A stretch of DNA of 64,000 nucleotides from Candidatus Omnitrophota bacterium (GCA_023819375.1 JAMWDI010000003.1:62001-126000); one strand, 5' to 3'. Counted from the first letter of the stretch, positions 9,113-18,579 are shown. The notes: generated by a model not told the origin, from the letters alone. A program made the numbers and translations.

Positions 9113-10051
9113 TTATTCCTTTGTTATTAATTTCAAGAAAATATCTTCAAGTGTCATTTCCTTTACTGCCATTTCAAGAAGTCCAAAGCCATTTTGGATA
9201 ATCTTAAAAGATATTTCCTTTCTTATATCTTTTTCTTTTTCTGTAATTACAAGATATTTATTTATTTTTTCCTTTATAGGTGGAAGAATTTCTACATTTT
9301 TAACGCCTGGTATTTCTGCAATAGTTTTTTTGATTTTATCTCTTTCCCCTTCAATTTCCAGATATATTTCCATACCACCTTTTAATTTTGCTGTTAAATT
9401 TTCAACAGTATCAATAGCAACTATTTTTCCCTCATTTATAATTATTACTCTTTCACATACCATATTCACTTCTGGTAAAATATGGCTACTTAATAAAATT
9501 GTTCTCTTTCCTGCAAGATTTTTTATAAAATTTCTTGTCTCAATGATTTGTTTTGGATCAAGACCTATTGTTGGTTCATCAAGTATTAAAACAGGAGGAT
9601 CGGTTAAAAGTGCTTGTGCAATACCAACTCTTTGTCTGTATCCTTTTGATAATTTTCCAATAAGTTTATTTTGGACTTCTAAAAGTCCACATTCTTCTAT
9701 CACTCTTGAAATCATTTTTTTCTTTTCTTCTTTTCTCCTTATCCCTTTTGTTTCACAGGCAAAGTTTAAAAATTCATTTACTGTAAATTCATCATATAAT
9801 GGGACTTTTTCGGGTAAATATCCAGTGCTTTTTTGAACTTCTAAAGGATTTTCAAAAATATCATAACCATTTATTTTGGCTGTTCCAGAATTTGGAGTTA
9901 GGAAGCAGGTCAGTATCCTCATAATAGTTGTTTTACCAGCAGCATTTGGACCCAAAAGTCCTACAATTTCCCCTTTTTCAACATAAAAACTCACATTTTC
10001 AATTGCTTTAGTTGTTCCGTAATATTTTGTTAAATTTTTTGCTTCTATCAT
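9113..10051 (-). CDS. ABC transporter ATP-binding protein (GldA/CcmA-like)
   Basis: 312 aa nucleotide-binding protein. It has Walker A (GPNAAGKTT, residues ~34-42), an ABC signature LSKGYRQRVGIAQAL, Walker B (VLILDEP) with the catalytic Glu, and the switch His (SSHIL). Note Ala instead of Gly in the common GPNGAGKT form. The C-terminal ~90 residues are an extra beta-rich domain typical of ABC-2 exporter ATPases. It is the first gene of the minus-strand operon (ATPase, permease, GldG-like, DUF4340, M23). A TTGACA on the minus strand (10097-10102) with TAAAAT 15 bp away is a possible but poorly spaced promoter. No strong Shine-Dalgarno is visible. Confidence 0.93.
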   Translation of the reverse strand: MIEAKNLTKYYGTTKAIENVSFYVEKGEIVGLLGPNAAGKTTIMRILTCFLTPNSGTAKINGYDIFENPLEVQKSTGYLPEKVPLYDEFTVNEFLNFACETKGIRRKEEKKKMISRVIEECGLLEVQNKLIGKLSKGYRQRVGIAQALLTDPPVLILDEPTIGLDPKQIIETRNFIKNLAGKRTILLSSHILPEVNMVCERVIIINEGKIVAIDTVENLTAKLKGGMEIYLEIEGERDKIKKTIAEIPGVKNVEILPPIKEKINKYLVITEKEKDIRKEISFKIIQNGFGLLEMAVKEMTLEDIFLKLITKE

Positions 10052-10130
10052 TTTTCCGTTCTTTTTTATTAAAATATTTTAAAAATTAAGATTTTATTGT
10101 CAACCGTATTTAAATTTTTTTTAAAAAGAT

Positions 10131-10136
10131 TTATAA
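10131..10136 (+). promoter_or_regulatory. -10 box for rpiB-pabBC
   Basis: TATAAT lies 17 bases upstream of the rpiB ATG, followed by AAAAAGGGAG as Shine-Dalgarno. I see no good -35 at 16-18 bp. It serves the rpiB-pabB-pabC cluster, whose genes overlap. Confidence 0.5.
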
Positions 10137-10153
10137 TAAAAAGGGAGTTGAAA

Positions 10154-10600
10154 ATGAAAATTGGAATTGCTTCTGATCATGCTGGTTATGAATTAAAGGA
10201 ATATTTAAAGATAAATTTACAGAAGGATGGTTATGAAATTATTGACTATGGCCCATTTTTGAAAAAGGTTGTTGATTATCCTGATTATGCTGAAAAGGTG
10301 GCAAAAGGTATTCTTAATAAAGAAATTGAATATGGGATTTTAATATGTGGAACAGGGATAGGAATGGATATAGTTGCAAATAAGTTTAATGGTATAAGGG
10401 CTGCAAGATGTTGTTCAACTTATGATGCTTTTCTTGCAAGGCAGCATAATGATGCTAATGTTCTCACTTTAGGAGGAAGATTAATAGGTAAAGAACTTGC
10501 TCTTGAAATTGCAAAAATATTTCTTTCTACTCCATTTTCAAAGGGAAGGCATTTGAAAAGAGTTAATAAGATAAAAAAAATTGATAATGAAAAAAATTAA
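10154..10600 (+). CDS. rpiB: Ribose-5-phosphate isomerase B
   Basis: Interconverts ribose-5-phosphate and ribulose-5-phosphate in the non-oxidative pentose phosphate pathway. I place the start at the ATG at 10154 (148 aa) because GGGAG lies six bases upstream and the protein then begins MKIGIASDHAGYELK, the normal RpiB N-terminus; the track's 19-residue extension is not coding-like. The catalytic Cys is in ICGTGIGM and the phosphate/sugar-binding His-Asn in RQHNDANVLTLGGR. A TATAAT at 10131-10136 gives a short leader. The 3' end overlaps pabB, which makes translational coupling likely although the functions differ. Confidence 0.95.
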   Translation: MKIGIASDHAGYELKEYLKINLQKDGYEIIDYGPFLKKVVDYPDYAEKVAKGILNKEIEYGILICGTGIGMDIVANKFNGIRAARCCSTYDAFLARQHNDANVLTLGGRLIGKELALEIAKIFLSTPFSKGRHLKRVNKIKKIDNEKN

Positions 10601-11960
10601 TCTTTTGCCTTTCCCTTATGTAAAACCTGAAAGTTTTTTAATTAAAATTTGTAATTATCCTTTTAGTTTTCTTATGAATATTTTCTGGAATAGACATGAA
10701 AGATATACTTTATGTGGTTTTTCCCCATTTTTAATTTTTAAAAGCAAAAAAAGAAAAATTGAAATAATAGATGAAAATAACAGAAGAATTGAAATTAATG
10801 GCGATCCAATAGAAGAATTTCAGAAAATATTTGATAATTTCAAAATAAAATCAGAAAATTTTTTTGTACCCGGTGGAATAGGTTTTTTATCTTACGATCT
10901 TGCCTGGCAAATTGAAAATTTACCACAAATAGCAGTTGATGATCTTCTTTTACCTGATATTTTTGTCTGTTTTTATAAATCCATTTTTGTTTTTGATGAG
11001 GTAAAAAAGAAATCTTTTTTGATAACAGTTGATCATAAAAAAAATAAAACTTTAACAATTTTGAATGAACAGAAAAAAATATCTTATGGGGAATTTTGTG
11101 ATTATAATTTGAGGACTTTGAAATCAAATATGACTTATTCTTACTATATAAGAGCAATTGAAAAAATAAAGAATTATATAAAAGAGGGGGATGTATACCA
11201 GATAAATTTTTCTCATAGATTTCAAATTGATGGGAATTTTGACCCTTTTCAACTCTTTTTAAGATTAAAAAAGGTAAATCCTGCTCCATATTCTGCTTAT
11301 TTTAACTGTGAAAATTTCTTTCTGATTTCAAATTCACCAGAACTTTTTTTAAAAAAGGAAAAGGATAAAATAATAACAAAACCAATGAAAGGAACAAGGA
11401 AAAGAATGTTGAGTAGAGAAGAAGATATAAAAGTTGCAAGAGAATTGTTAAAAAGTGAAAAAGATAGGGCAGAACTTATTATGATTGTTGATCTTGAAAG
11501 AAATGATTTGGGAAAGATTTGTGAATATGGAAGTGTAAGAGTGAAGAAATTAATAAATTTGGAAAGATATAAAACAGTTTATCAGACAACGTCAATAGTT
11601 GAGGGTAAATTAAAAAAGAATATAAAATTGAAAGATGTTTTAAAAGCAATGTTTCCAGGTGGTTCAATTACAGGTGCTCCAAAGAAAAGAGCAATTGAGA
11701 TTATTGAAGAAGTTGAACCGACAAAGAGAAATTTTTATACTGGATGTTTTGGATATTTTGGCTTTAACGGAAATTTACAGTTGAATATACTTATAAGGAC
11801 AGTGCTTTTAAAAAATAAAACATTATATTACCCAGTTGGTGGAGGAATTGTGTGGGATAGTATTCCTGAGAAAGAATATGAAGAAACATTGATAAAAGCA
11901 AAAAATTTGTTCTTAACCATAGGGATTAAAGAGGATGAAATTAGAGAGACTAATTTTTAA
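10587..11960 (+). CDS. pabB: Aminodeoxychorismate synthase component I (chorismate-binding enzyme)
   Basis: 457 aa from the ATG at 10587 (the track begins at a TTG two codons earlier). It belongs to the anthranilate synthase/PabB/isochorismate synthase family: GDVYQINFSHRF, the KPMKGTRKR block, DLERNDLGKICEYGSV, TTSIVEGKL and FPGGSITGAPKKRA. The PIKGT-type motif in the 'KPMKGTRKR' block is characteristic of PabB (Lys in TrpE-versus-PabB discrimination), and the following gene is a PabC-type lyase, so 4-amino-4-deoxychorismate for folate synthesis is the likely product. The glutamine amidotransferase subunit PabA is not in the window. It overlaps rpiB by 14 bp and pabC by 26 bp. Confidence 0.9.
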   Translation: MKKINLLPFPYVKPESFLIKICNYPFSFLMNIFWNRHERYTLCGFSPFLIFKSKKRKIEIIDENNRRIEINGDPIEEFQKIFDNFKIKSENFFVPGGIGFLSYDLAWQIENLPQIAVDDLLLPDIFVCFYKSIFVFDEVKKKSFLITVDHKKNKTLTILNEQKKISYGEFCDYNLRTLKSNMTYSYYIRAIEKIKNYIKEGDVYQINFSHRFQIDGNFDPFQLFLRLKKVNPAPYSAYFNCENFFLISNSPELFLKKEKDKIITKPMKGTRKRMLSREEDIKVARELLKSEKDRAELIMIVDLERNDLGKICEYGSVRVKKLINLERYKTVYQTTSIVEGKLKKNIKLKDVLKAMFPGGSITGAPKKRAIEIIEEVEPTKRNFYTGCFGYFGFNGNLQLNILIRTVLLKNKTLYYPVGGGIVWDSIPEKEYEETLIKAKNLFLTIGIKEDEIRETNF

Positions 11961-12792
11961 TGGAAAAAAAATAAATTCAAAGGATTTAGATTTTTATTTT
12001 TTAAGAAGAGGATTTTTATATGGAGATGGTATTTTTGAAACATTGTTGGCAAATAATTCAAAGATTTTCAGGTTTAATCAACACTGGAAAAGATTAGAAA
12101 ATGGTTCGGAGATTTGTAATCTTGAGTTACCTAAGAGAGAAAAAGTGGAAAAGTTAATTAAGAAAGAGTTAGAGGAACTTGGAAATGGAAAATATTATAT
12201 TAGAATAAATCTCTGGAGAAGCAAGCCAGAAAAATTTAATCCAGGAAAAATTAGAAAGTCATATTATTTGGTGATTATAAGAAAATTTGAGCCATATTCA
12301 GTAAAATTTTATAAAGAAGGTATAAGATGTATTGTAAGTGAAAAGATTAAAAGAAATGAAAAATCAGTTTTATCAAAGATTAAATCATTAAATTACCTTG
12401 AAAATATTATTCTTAAAATTGAAAGCAAAAAGGAAAATTTTGATGATGCAATAGTTTTAAACAATTCAGGATATATTGTAGGTGGAAGTGTTTCTAATGT
12501 TTTTTTTGTAAAAAATGATATAGTTTTTACTCCATCTCTTGAATGTGGAAGTCTTGAAGGTATTACAAGAAAGGTTATATTTGAAATATGTGAAAAGGAA
12601 AAAATTGAATTAAGAGAAGGATTTTTTAATTTGGATTTTTTAAAAGAGTGTAAAGAGGTTTTTCTTACAAATACTTTAATGGGGATTATGCCTGTAAAAG
12701 AAATTAGAGGTTATTTTAAATCTGAAAATTTCAAATTAACAAGAGTTTTGAGTGAAAAATATAATGAAATTTTTCTTAAAGAAACTGAATAA
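11935..12792 (+). CDS. pabC: Aminotransferase class IV, probable 4-amino-4-deoxychorismate lyase
   Basis: 285 aa PLP fold-type IV enzyme. Signatures are the N-terminal RRGFLYGDGIFETL, the catalytic-lysine region SKIKSLNYLENI, and VGGSVSNVFFVKND with the downstream GITRKVIF. Placed directly after pabB with a 26-bp overlap, it most likely releases pyruvate from aminodeoxychorismate to give 4-aminobenzoate. Family members also act as D-alanine or branched-chain aminotransferases and cannot be separated by sequence alone. The start ATG sits right next to GAGG in the pabB coding sequence, so its translation probably depends on pabB. Confidence 0.85.
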   Translation: MKLERLIFNGKKINSKDLDFYFLRRGFLYGDGIFETLLANNSKIFRFNQHWKRLENGSEICNLELPKREKVEKLIKKELEELGNGKYYIRINLWRSKPEKFNPGKIRKSYYLVIIRKFEPYSVKFYKEGIRCIVSEKIKRNEKSVLSKIKSLNYLENIILKIESKKENFDDAIVLNNSGYIVGGSVSNVFFVKNDIVFTPSLECGSLEGITRKVIFEICEKEKIELREGFFNLDFLKECKEVFLTNTLMGIMPVKEIRGYFKSENFKLTRVLSEKYNEIFLKETE

Positions 12793-12796
12793 ATTT

Positions 12797-13135
12797 TTAT
12801 AAACCAAGTTTTTTTAAACTCTTTTCATCAAGACCAAGATAATGACCTATTTCATGTAAAAGAACTTTTTCAATTAGGTTTTCAAGTTCTTGTTCTGTTT
12901 TGCAAAATTTTTCTATTTCATTTTTAAATAGAATTATTCTATCTGGAAGAACAAGAGAATAAAAAGGGGTTTTTCTTTTTGAAAATGGAATTCCAAAGTA
13001 TAAACCAAGCAAGTTTGAGTTTGATTTTTCCTCTACTATAATTTCAAGGTTTTCAATTTTTTTTCTTATATTTTTGGGGATTTTTAAAAATTTTTGATAT
13101 ACAATTTTTTCAAATTTTGATTTTGATATTTTCAT
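12797..13135 (-). CDS. Small zincin-like metallopeptidase (MPTase/DUF1025-type)
   Basis: 112 aa with VLLHEIGHYLGLDE, an HExxHxxGxD zinc site near the C-terminus, in the context typical of the PF06262 'zincin 1' family, which comprises about 110-130 aa proteins. The PFYSLVLPDRIILFKNEIE segment also fits that family. No signal peptide is present, so it should be cytoplasmic. The physiological substrate of the family is unknown. It is convergent with pabC (4 bp gap) and divergent from the TIM-barrel gene at 13180. Confidence 0.85.
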   Translation of the reverse strand: MKISKSKFEKIVYQKFLKIPKNIRKKIENLEIIVEEKSNSNLLGLYFGIPFSKRKTPFYSLVLPDRIILFKNEIEKFCKTEQELENLIEKVLLHEIGHYLGLDEKSLKKLGL

Positions 13136-13145
13136 AGAAATATAT

Positions 13146-13151
13146 TATAAT
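13146..13151 (+). promoter_or_regulatory. -10 box upstream of the 653-aa TIM-barrel gene
   Basis: TATAAT in TATATTATAATCTC, 28 bases before the ATG at 13180. The short leader has no Shine-Dalgarno. It lies in the divergent gap from the zincin gene. Confidence 0.45.
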
Positions 13152-13179
13152 CTCTGAAAAAACAATTGAAAATTGTTAA

Positions 13180-15141
13180 ATGGGAAAATTTCTGTATTCT
13201 CTTCGTTTTCAAATTATTCCTGATGAAAATGTTGAGAAAAATGCTACAGATTTGGCAAAATTTTGTTTGAAACATAAAATAAAAGAGGTTGTTTTATTTT
13301 TTGCAGGGGAAGAATGGAATAATGGACTGCTTTCAAAAAAAGAAGAAGATATTTGGTTTGAAACTGTCAAAAAAGTTAAGGAAGTTCTTCAGAGATATAA
13401 TATTTGTGTCTCTTTAAATCCGTGGATGACAGTACTTCATTGTGATAGAGGAAGAAGATTTCCAAAAGATAGAAAGTTTAAACCAATGGTTTCTCCTTAT
13501 GGAGAAGTAAGTAAGGGATGTGTTTCTTTTGCAGACAAAAACTGGCAAAAATATATTTGTGCTTTATATGGTAGATTTGCAAAATTAAATTTTAGAATTA
13601 TCTGGATAGAAGATGATTTTAGATACCACAATCATAGTCCTTTAACATGGGGAGGGGGATTTGAGGATGAAGTAATTGAAATTTTTTCAAAAAAGATAGG
13701 ATTAAAAGTTAAAAGAAAGGATATAGTTAAAAATATTTTAAAGCCAGGAACAGTTCATCCATGGAGGAAATTATGGATGCAGACATGGAGAGATTTGCAA
13801 ATAGGAGTTGCTAAAAAAATAAAAGAATCGGTTTTAAAGAGTTCAAAAGGGAAAACAATTCTGGGATTGATGAGTTCAAATCCAGTTGCTCATAGTGTAG
13901 AGGGTAGAAATTGGAAAAAGTTATTTAAGGTTTTATCAATTGAAGAGAAGGTTGCTCATAGACCTCATTTTGCTTCTTATTCTGAAACAATTGGTAGAGG
14001 TAAAATTTTTTCTATTGCTATGCTTGATATACAAAAAAGGTTAAGACCTAAGAATGTTGAAGTATTCCCTGAAATAGAAAATTTCCCATTTACAGTTTGG
14101 AGTAAATCTGATTCATCTACTTGGTGTGAAATGGCACTCGCTTTATTTTTTGGAGCAGATGGATTATTACTTGATTTATTTCCATTCACAGGAAATAATG
14201 TTAATTTTGAAGATAATAAAAAAATAGGAGAGCTTCTTGACAAAAGTTATTTTTCTTTAAACTGGATTTCAAAAAGATTTACAAAAGATCATAATTTGTT
14301 TGGTGTCGGTATCCCATGGAAAGAAAATGCATCAGAATTTATTCAAACAGTTAAAGGAAAAAATTTAAATGAACTTTATGTAGATCCTGTTGGAGCATGG
14401 AATATTTTCTTATCTTATGGAATACCTGCTTGTTCAGAATTTCAAAGAGTAAATGTAATTTTTGGAGAAAATGCTTGGATATTCAATGAAGAAGAAATTA
14501 AAGAAATGTTGAAAAGAGGAATCCTTCTTGATGGGAAAAGCGCAAAAATACTTTGTGAAAGAGGATTTGGGAAATATATAGGGGTTGAATTTAAAAAAAC
14601 TCTTAATAGGGAAGAAAGTAATTATTCCATTGAAGTTGTTATTAATGAAAAAAGTGGCGTTTTAAAAGGAATTTATAATAGCGTAAATTTGATGGAAGAG
14701 TTTAATGTATTCGAAGTAGAAAATAAGGCGATTGTCTTAACAAAGGTTATAACACCTACAAGAGAAACAGTTGGACCTGGCGTAATTCTATTTGAAAATG
14801 AATTAAAAGGAAAAGTTGGAATATTAATATCAGATTTCTCAAAACCAATGAATTTTCACAGACAAATGATTTTACATAATATCATTTCATATTTATATAA
14901 TGAAAAAATTCCGTTCCCTTTAGTTGTTGATTCTCCCTATTTATTTCCAATGTTTTTCATAAATGGTAGAAAAGAAGTGCTTGTTCTTCTAAATGGAAAT
15001 GTTGATAAGGCAAAAGCAAAAATAAGATATTTAAAAAAAATAAAAAATTCCTTTTTGCTTAAGCCACTTGAAAAACCAGTTATTAAAAAGAATTTAAATT
15101 TTGAAATCCCCTATTTATCTTTTCTTGTTTTGTATTTTTGA
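13180..15141 (+). CDS. Large TIM-barrel protein, glycoside-hydrolase-like, function unknown
   Basis: 653 aa without a signal peptide. The N-terminal half alternates strand and helix in a pattern like a (beta/alpha)8 barrel of GH42-like hydrolases: ICVSLNPWMTVLHCD, an acidic strand end IIWIEDDFRY and FPEIENFPFTVW. A central stretch (GIPACSEFQRVNVIF) resembles the second domain of such enzymes. The C-terminal ~100 residues (VLVLLNGNVDKAKAKI…) look like a beta-sandwich. The acidic residues in WIEDD and PEIEN are candidate catalytic groups. I do not recognise a characterised family. It lacks a Shine-Dalgarno; a TATAAT lies 28 bases upstream. It precedes the pterin-binding gene by 15 bp and is probably co-transcribed with it. 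Confidence 0.6.
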   Translation: MGKFLYSLRFQIIPDENVEKNATDLAKFCLKHKIKEVVLFFAGEEWNNGLLSKKEEDIWFETVKKVKEVLQRYNICVSLNPWMTVLHCDRGRRFPKDRKFKPMVSPYGEVSKGCVSFADKNWQKYICALYGRFAKLNFRIIWIEDDFRYHNHSPLTWGGGFEDEVIEIFSKKIGLKVKRKDIVKNILKPGTVHPWRKLWMQTWRDLQIGVAKKIKESVLKSSKGKTILGLMSSNPVAHSVEGRNWKKLFKVLSIEEKVAHRPHFASYSETIGRGKIFSIAMLDIQKRLRPKNVEVFPEIENFPFTVWSKSDSSTWCEMALALFFGADGLLLDLFPFTGNNVNFEDNKKIGELLDKSYFSLNWISKRFTKDHNLFGVGIPWKENASEFIQTVKGKNLNELYVDPVGAWNIFLSYGIPACSEFQRVNVIFGENAWIFNEEEIKEMLKRGILLDGKSAKILCERGFGKYIGVEFKKTLNREESNYSIEVVINEKSGVLKGIYNSVNLMEEFNVFEVENKAIVLTKVITPTRETVGPGVILFENELKGKVGILISDFSKPMNFHRQMILHNIISYLYNEKIPFPLVVDSPYLFPMFFINGRKEVLVLLNGNVDKAKAKIRYLKKIKNSFLLKPLEKPVIKKNLNFEIPYLSFLVLYF

Positions 15142-15156
15142 AAAAGGAGGAAGTAT

Positions 15157-15957
15157 ATGATAATAATTGGAGAAAGAATAAATGGGACAAGAAAAGAAAT
15201 AAAAAACGCAATAGAGAAAAGAGACAGGGAATTTATAAAAAAAGAAGTTAAAAAACAAAAAGAATATAATGCTCATTATATTGATTTAAATGCAGGGATT
15301 GGCAAAGGGAAAGAGAGAGAAATGGAGGATATAAAATGGTTAATTGAATGCGTTTATGAAGTTGGAGAAATTTCTATTTGTATTGATAGTTCAGATCCTG
15401 ATGTAATTGATTTTGGACTGTCCTTTGTTAAAACAAGTGATAAAATGATAAATTCAATAAATGGTGAAAAAGAAAAAATTGAAAAAATGCTACCAGTGAT
15501 TAAAAAATATCCTGATAGTAAAATAATATGTCTAACAATGGATGAAAATGGTATTCCTTCAGATTACAAAAAAAGAGTAGAAATAGCAGAAAAACTTATA
15601 AAAATTTTAAATGATGTAGGAATTAAAAACGAAAATATATTTGTTGATTGTCTCATCGAACCAATAAGTGTAGATGTCAAAAATGGTTTGGTTTTTTTAA
15701 AGGCACTTAAAGAAGTTAAAGAAAAATTTAATGTTAAAACAACATGTGGGCTTTCAAATATTTCTTTTGGTCTTCCTAAAAGAAAACTTATAAATAAATA
15801 CTTTCTTGCTTTATGTATTTATGAGGGAATTGATTCAGTGATAATTGATCCAACAATTCCAGATATAAGAGAGGCAATTTGCGTTTCAGAAATGTTGACA
15901 GGAAAGGATGAATTTTGTATGAATTATATAAGAGGTATAAGAGAAAAGTTTTTTTAA
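15157..15957 (+). CDS. Pterin-binding methyltransferase, methyltetrahydrofolate:corrinoid methyltransferase-like
   Basis: 266 aa matching the DHPS/MeTr pterin-binding fold: IIIGERINGTRKEI at the N-terminus, HYIDLNAGIG, ISICIDSSDPD, FVDCLIEPISVD and TTCGLSNISFGLP. These are the blocks of AcsE/MtrH-type and MetH pterin domains, which move a methyl group between tetrahydrofolate and a corrinoid protein. No B12-binding or homocysteine domain is fused, so a separate corrinoid protein would be needed; none is in the window. A strong AAGGAGG precedes the ATG. The stop codon is 3 bp before tRNA-Pro, so mRNA and tRNA probably share a transcript. Confidence 0.85.
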   Translation: MIIIGERINGTRKEIKNAIEKRDREFIKKEVKKQKEYNAHYIDLNAGIGKGKEREMEDIKWLIECVYEVGEISICIDSSDPDVIDFGLSFVKTSDKMINSINGEKEKIEKMLPVIKKYPDSKIICLTMDENGIPSDYKKRVEIAEKLIKILNDVGIKNENIFVDCLIEPISVDVKNGLVFLKALKEVKEKFNVKTTCGLSNISFGLPKRKLINKYFLALCIYEGIDSVIIDPTIPDIREAICVSEMLTGKDEFCMNYIRGIREKFF

Positions 15958-15960
15958 AAT

Positions 15961-16036
15961 CGGGGCGTGGCCCAGTCCGGTTTAGGGCACCAGAATGGGG
16001 TTCTGGGGGTCTCCGGTTCAAATCCGGACGCCCCGA
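15961..16036 (+). tRNA. tRNA-Pro (anticodon GGG)
   Basis: A 76-nt cloverleaf can be folded by eye. The acceptor CGGGGCG pairs with CGCCCCG with A73; the C1-G72 pair plus A73 is the bacterial tRNA-Pro identity set. The D-arm is GCCC/GGGC, the anticodon stem CCAGA/TCTGG with loop ATGGGGT (anticodon GGG), the variable loop is 5 nt, and the T-arm is TCCGG-TTCAAAT-CCGGA. CCA is not encoded; a run of T follows directly and may terminate transcription. It starts 3 bp after the methyltransferase stop codon. Confidence 0.95.
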
Positions 16037-16059
16037 TTTTTTCTATAATTTTTGTGTGA

Positions 16060-16065
16060 TATAGT
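16060..16065 (+). promoter_or_regulatory. Extended -10 box of the nitroreductase gene (leaderless type)
   Basis: TGaTATAGT, with the hexamer ending six bases before the ATG at 16072 and no Shine-Dalgarno. A transcript starting at normal distance would begin at or next to the ATG. Confidence 0.5.
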
Positions 16066-16071
16066 TTAAAA

Positions 16072-16647
16072 ATGGACATTTATGAAATTATAAAAAAAAG
16101 AAGGACTATAAGAAGGTTTAAACAAAAAGAAATACCTTTGGAACTCCTTGAAAAATTTGTTGATATGGCAAGAATTGCTCCAAGTGGTGCAAACATTCAA
16201 CCACTTGAATATATAATTGTAAATGATAAGAAAATTGTTGATGAAATATTCCCTTTAACAGGTTGGGCTGGATATTTAGGGAAAGATGGTCCGCCACCGG
16301 AAGGGAGAAGGCCAGTTGCTTATATTGTGGTTCTTATAAATAATGATTTAAATTCTTCAACTCCAAAACATGATGCAGGGGCAAGTATTGAAAATATTTT
16401 GCTTTCTGCAACATATGAAGGAATTGGATGTTGCTGGATAGGTTCTATAAATAGGGAAAAACTAAGAGAGATATTGAATATTCCAAAAAATTATGAAATT
16501 GATTCTGTAATTGCTTTGGGATATCCAGATGAAGAAAGTGTAATTGAAGAATTTAAGGGTTCTGTAAAATACTGGAAAGATGAAAAAGGTGTTATGCATG
16601 TTCCTAAAAGAAACTTGAAAGATATTTTGCATTATAATAAATTTTAA
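16072..16647 (+). CDS. Nitroreductase family protein (FMN-dependent oxidoreductase)
   Basis: 191 aa with the nitroreductase fold. The N-terminal IIKKRRTIRRFKQKEIP holds the FMN-phosphate arginines, ARIAPSGANIQPLEYIIV contains the FMN-binding Ser/Asn segment, and DAGASIENILLSATYEGIGCCWIGS is the dimer-interface block. Such enzymes use NAD(P)H to reduce nitro compounds, quinones or specific cofactors; the true substrate cannot be read from the sequence. The gene stands alone after tRNA-Pro and appears to be transcribed without a leader. Confidence 0.88.
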   Translation: MDIYEIIKKRRTIRRFKQKEIPLELLEKFVDMARIAPSGANIQPLEYIIVNDKKIVDEIFPLTGWAGYLGKDGPPPEGRRPVAYIVVLINNDLNSSTPKHDAGASIENILLSATYEGIGCCWIGSINREKLREILNIPKNYEIDSVIALGYPDEESVIEEFKGSVKYWKDEKGVMHVPKRNLKDILHYNKF

Positions 16648-16648
16648 C

Positions 16649-16676
16649 TTGACAACTTTAGAAAAGAGGGTATAAT
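16649..16676 (+). promoter_or_regulatory. Strong promoter of the Pro-rich microprotein gene
   Basis: TTGACA, 16-bp spacer, TATAAT in the context GGGTATAATTATAAT. It closely resembles the 16S and groES promoters in this window. It partly abuts the 3' end of the nitroreductase gene. Confidence 0.8.
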
Positions 16677-16711
16677 TATAATCTAATTTTTAGGAAAGGA
16701 GGTGAGAAAAG

Positions 16712-16909
16712 ATGGCAGAGAAGAAGCAAAATCCAGCAGCGGTTGTAATTTTGATAATAATCATTCTGGTGGCTTTATTCTTTATCATAAAACAGGCAAT
16801 GCCTAAGAGAGCTCCAGCAGTTCCGCCGCCACCAGAAGGAGCAGTACCTCCACCACCGGAAGGAGAAGTTCCACCTCCACCACCTGAGACAACACCACCT
16901 GCAGAATAA
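16712..16909 (+). CDS. 65-aa single-pass membrane protein with Pro-rich repeat tail, unknown function
   Basis: The protein has a short charged N-terminus (MAEKKQNP), one transmembrane helix (about residues 11-28, AVVILIIIILVALFFIIK), then KQAMPKR and a tail made of three near repeats VPPPPEGA / VPPPPEGE / VPPPPPET. A near-consensus promoter and a perfect AAAGGAGGTGA Shine-Dalgarno nine bases before the ATG argue for a real and abundant product. I recognise no family. The Pro-rich tail is probably a rigid extracytoplasmic spacer or a ligand for another envelope protein, but topology cannot be decided from charge. The 16S rRNA promoter follows directly. The opposite-strand ORF 16690-17106 is a shadow. 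Confidence 0.8.
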   Translation: MAEKKQNPAAVVILIIIILVALFFIIKQAMPKRAPAVPPPPEGAVPPPPEGEVPPPPPETTPPAE

Positions 16910-16927
16910 AAACAATAAAAAAATCTC

Positions 16928-16956
16928 TTGACAAGTGGAGGTAAATTAGGTATAAT
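16928..16956 (+). promoter_or_regulatory. 16S rRNA promoter
   Basis: TTGACA (16928-16933), 17-bp spacer, TATAAT (16951-16956) in AGGTATAATTA. Both hexamers are perfect consensus. Transcription should start near 16963, about 13 bases before the 27-bp processing stem. Confidence 0.9.
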
Positions 16957-16975
16957 TAAAAAAGAAAAAAAAATG

Positions 16976-17002
16976 CTCTTTGAAAATTTGGGGTATCCAG
17001 CA
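16976..17002 (+). repeat. 5' arm of the 16S precursor processing stem (27-bp inverted repeat)
   Basis: CTCTTTGAAAATTTGGGGTA… is perfectly complementary over 27 bases to 18596-18622 on the other side of the 16S gene. Such stems bring the two ends of precursor 16S together for RNase III cleavage. Confidence 0.92.
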
Positions 17003-17007
17003 GAAAA

Positions 17008-18579
<1,572 letters not shown>

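Noticed and set aside
9330-9836. 168-aa plus-strand ORF
   Set aside because: Antisense of the ABC ATPase gene, with hydrophobic filler and no start signal.
10654-11289. Minus-strand 149-aa ORF (10840-11289) over pabB
   Set aside because: A shadow frame opposite a well supported gene.
15788-16021. Minus-strand 77-aa ORF
   Set aside because: It covers tRNA-Pro and the antisense of the methyltransferase gene.
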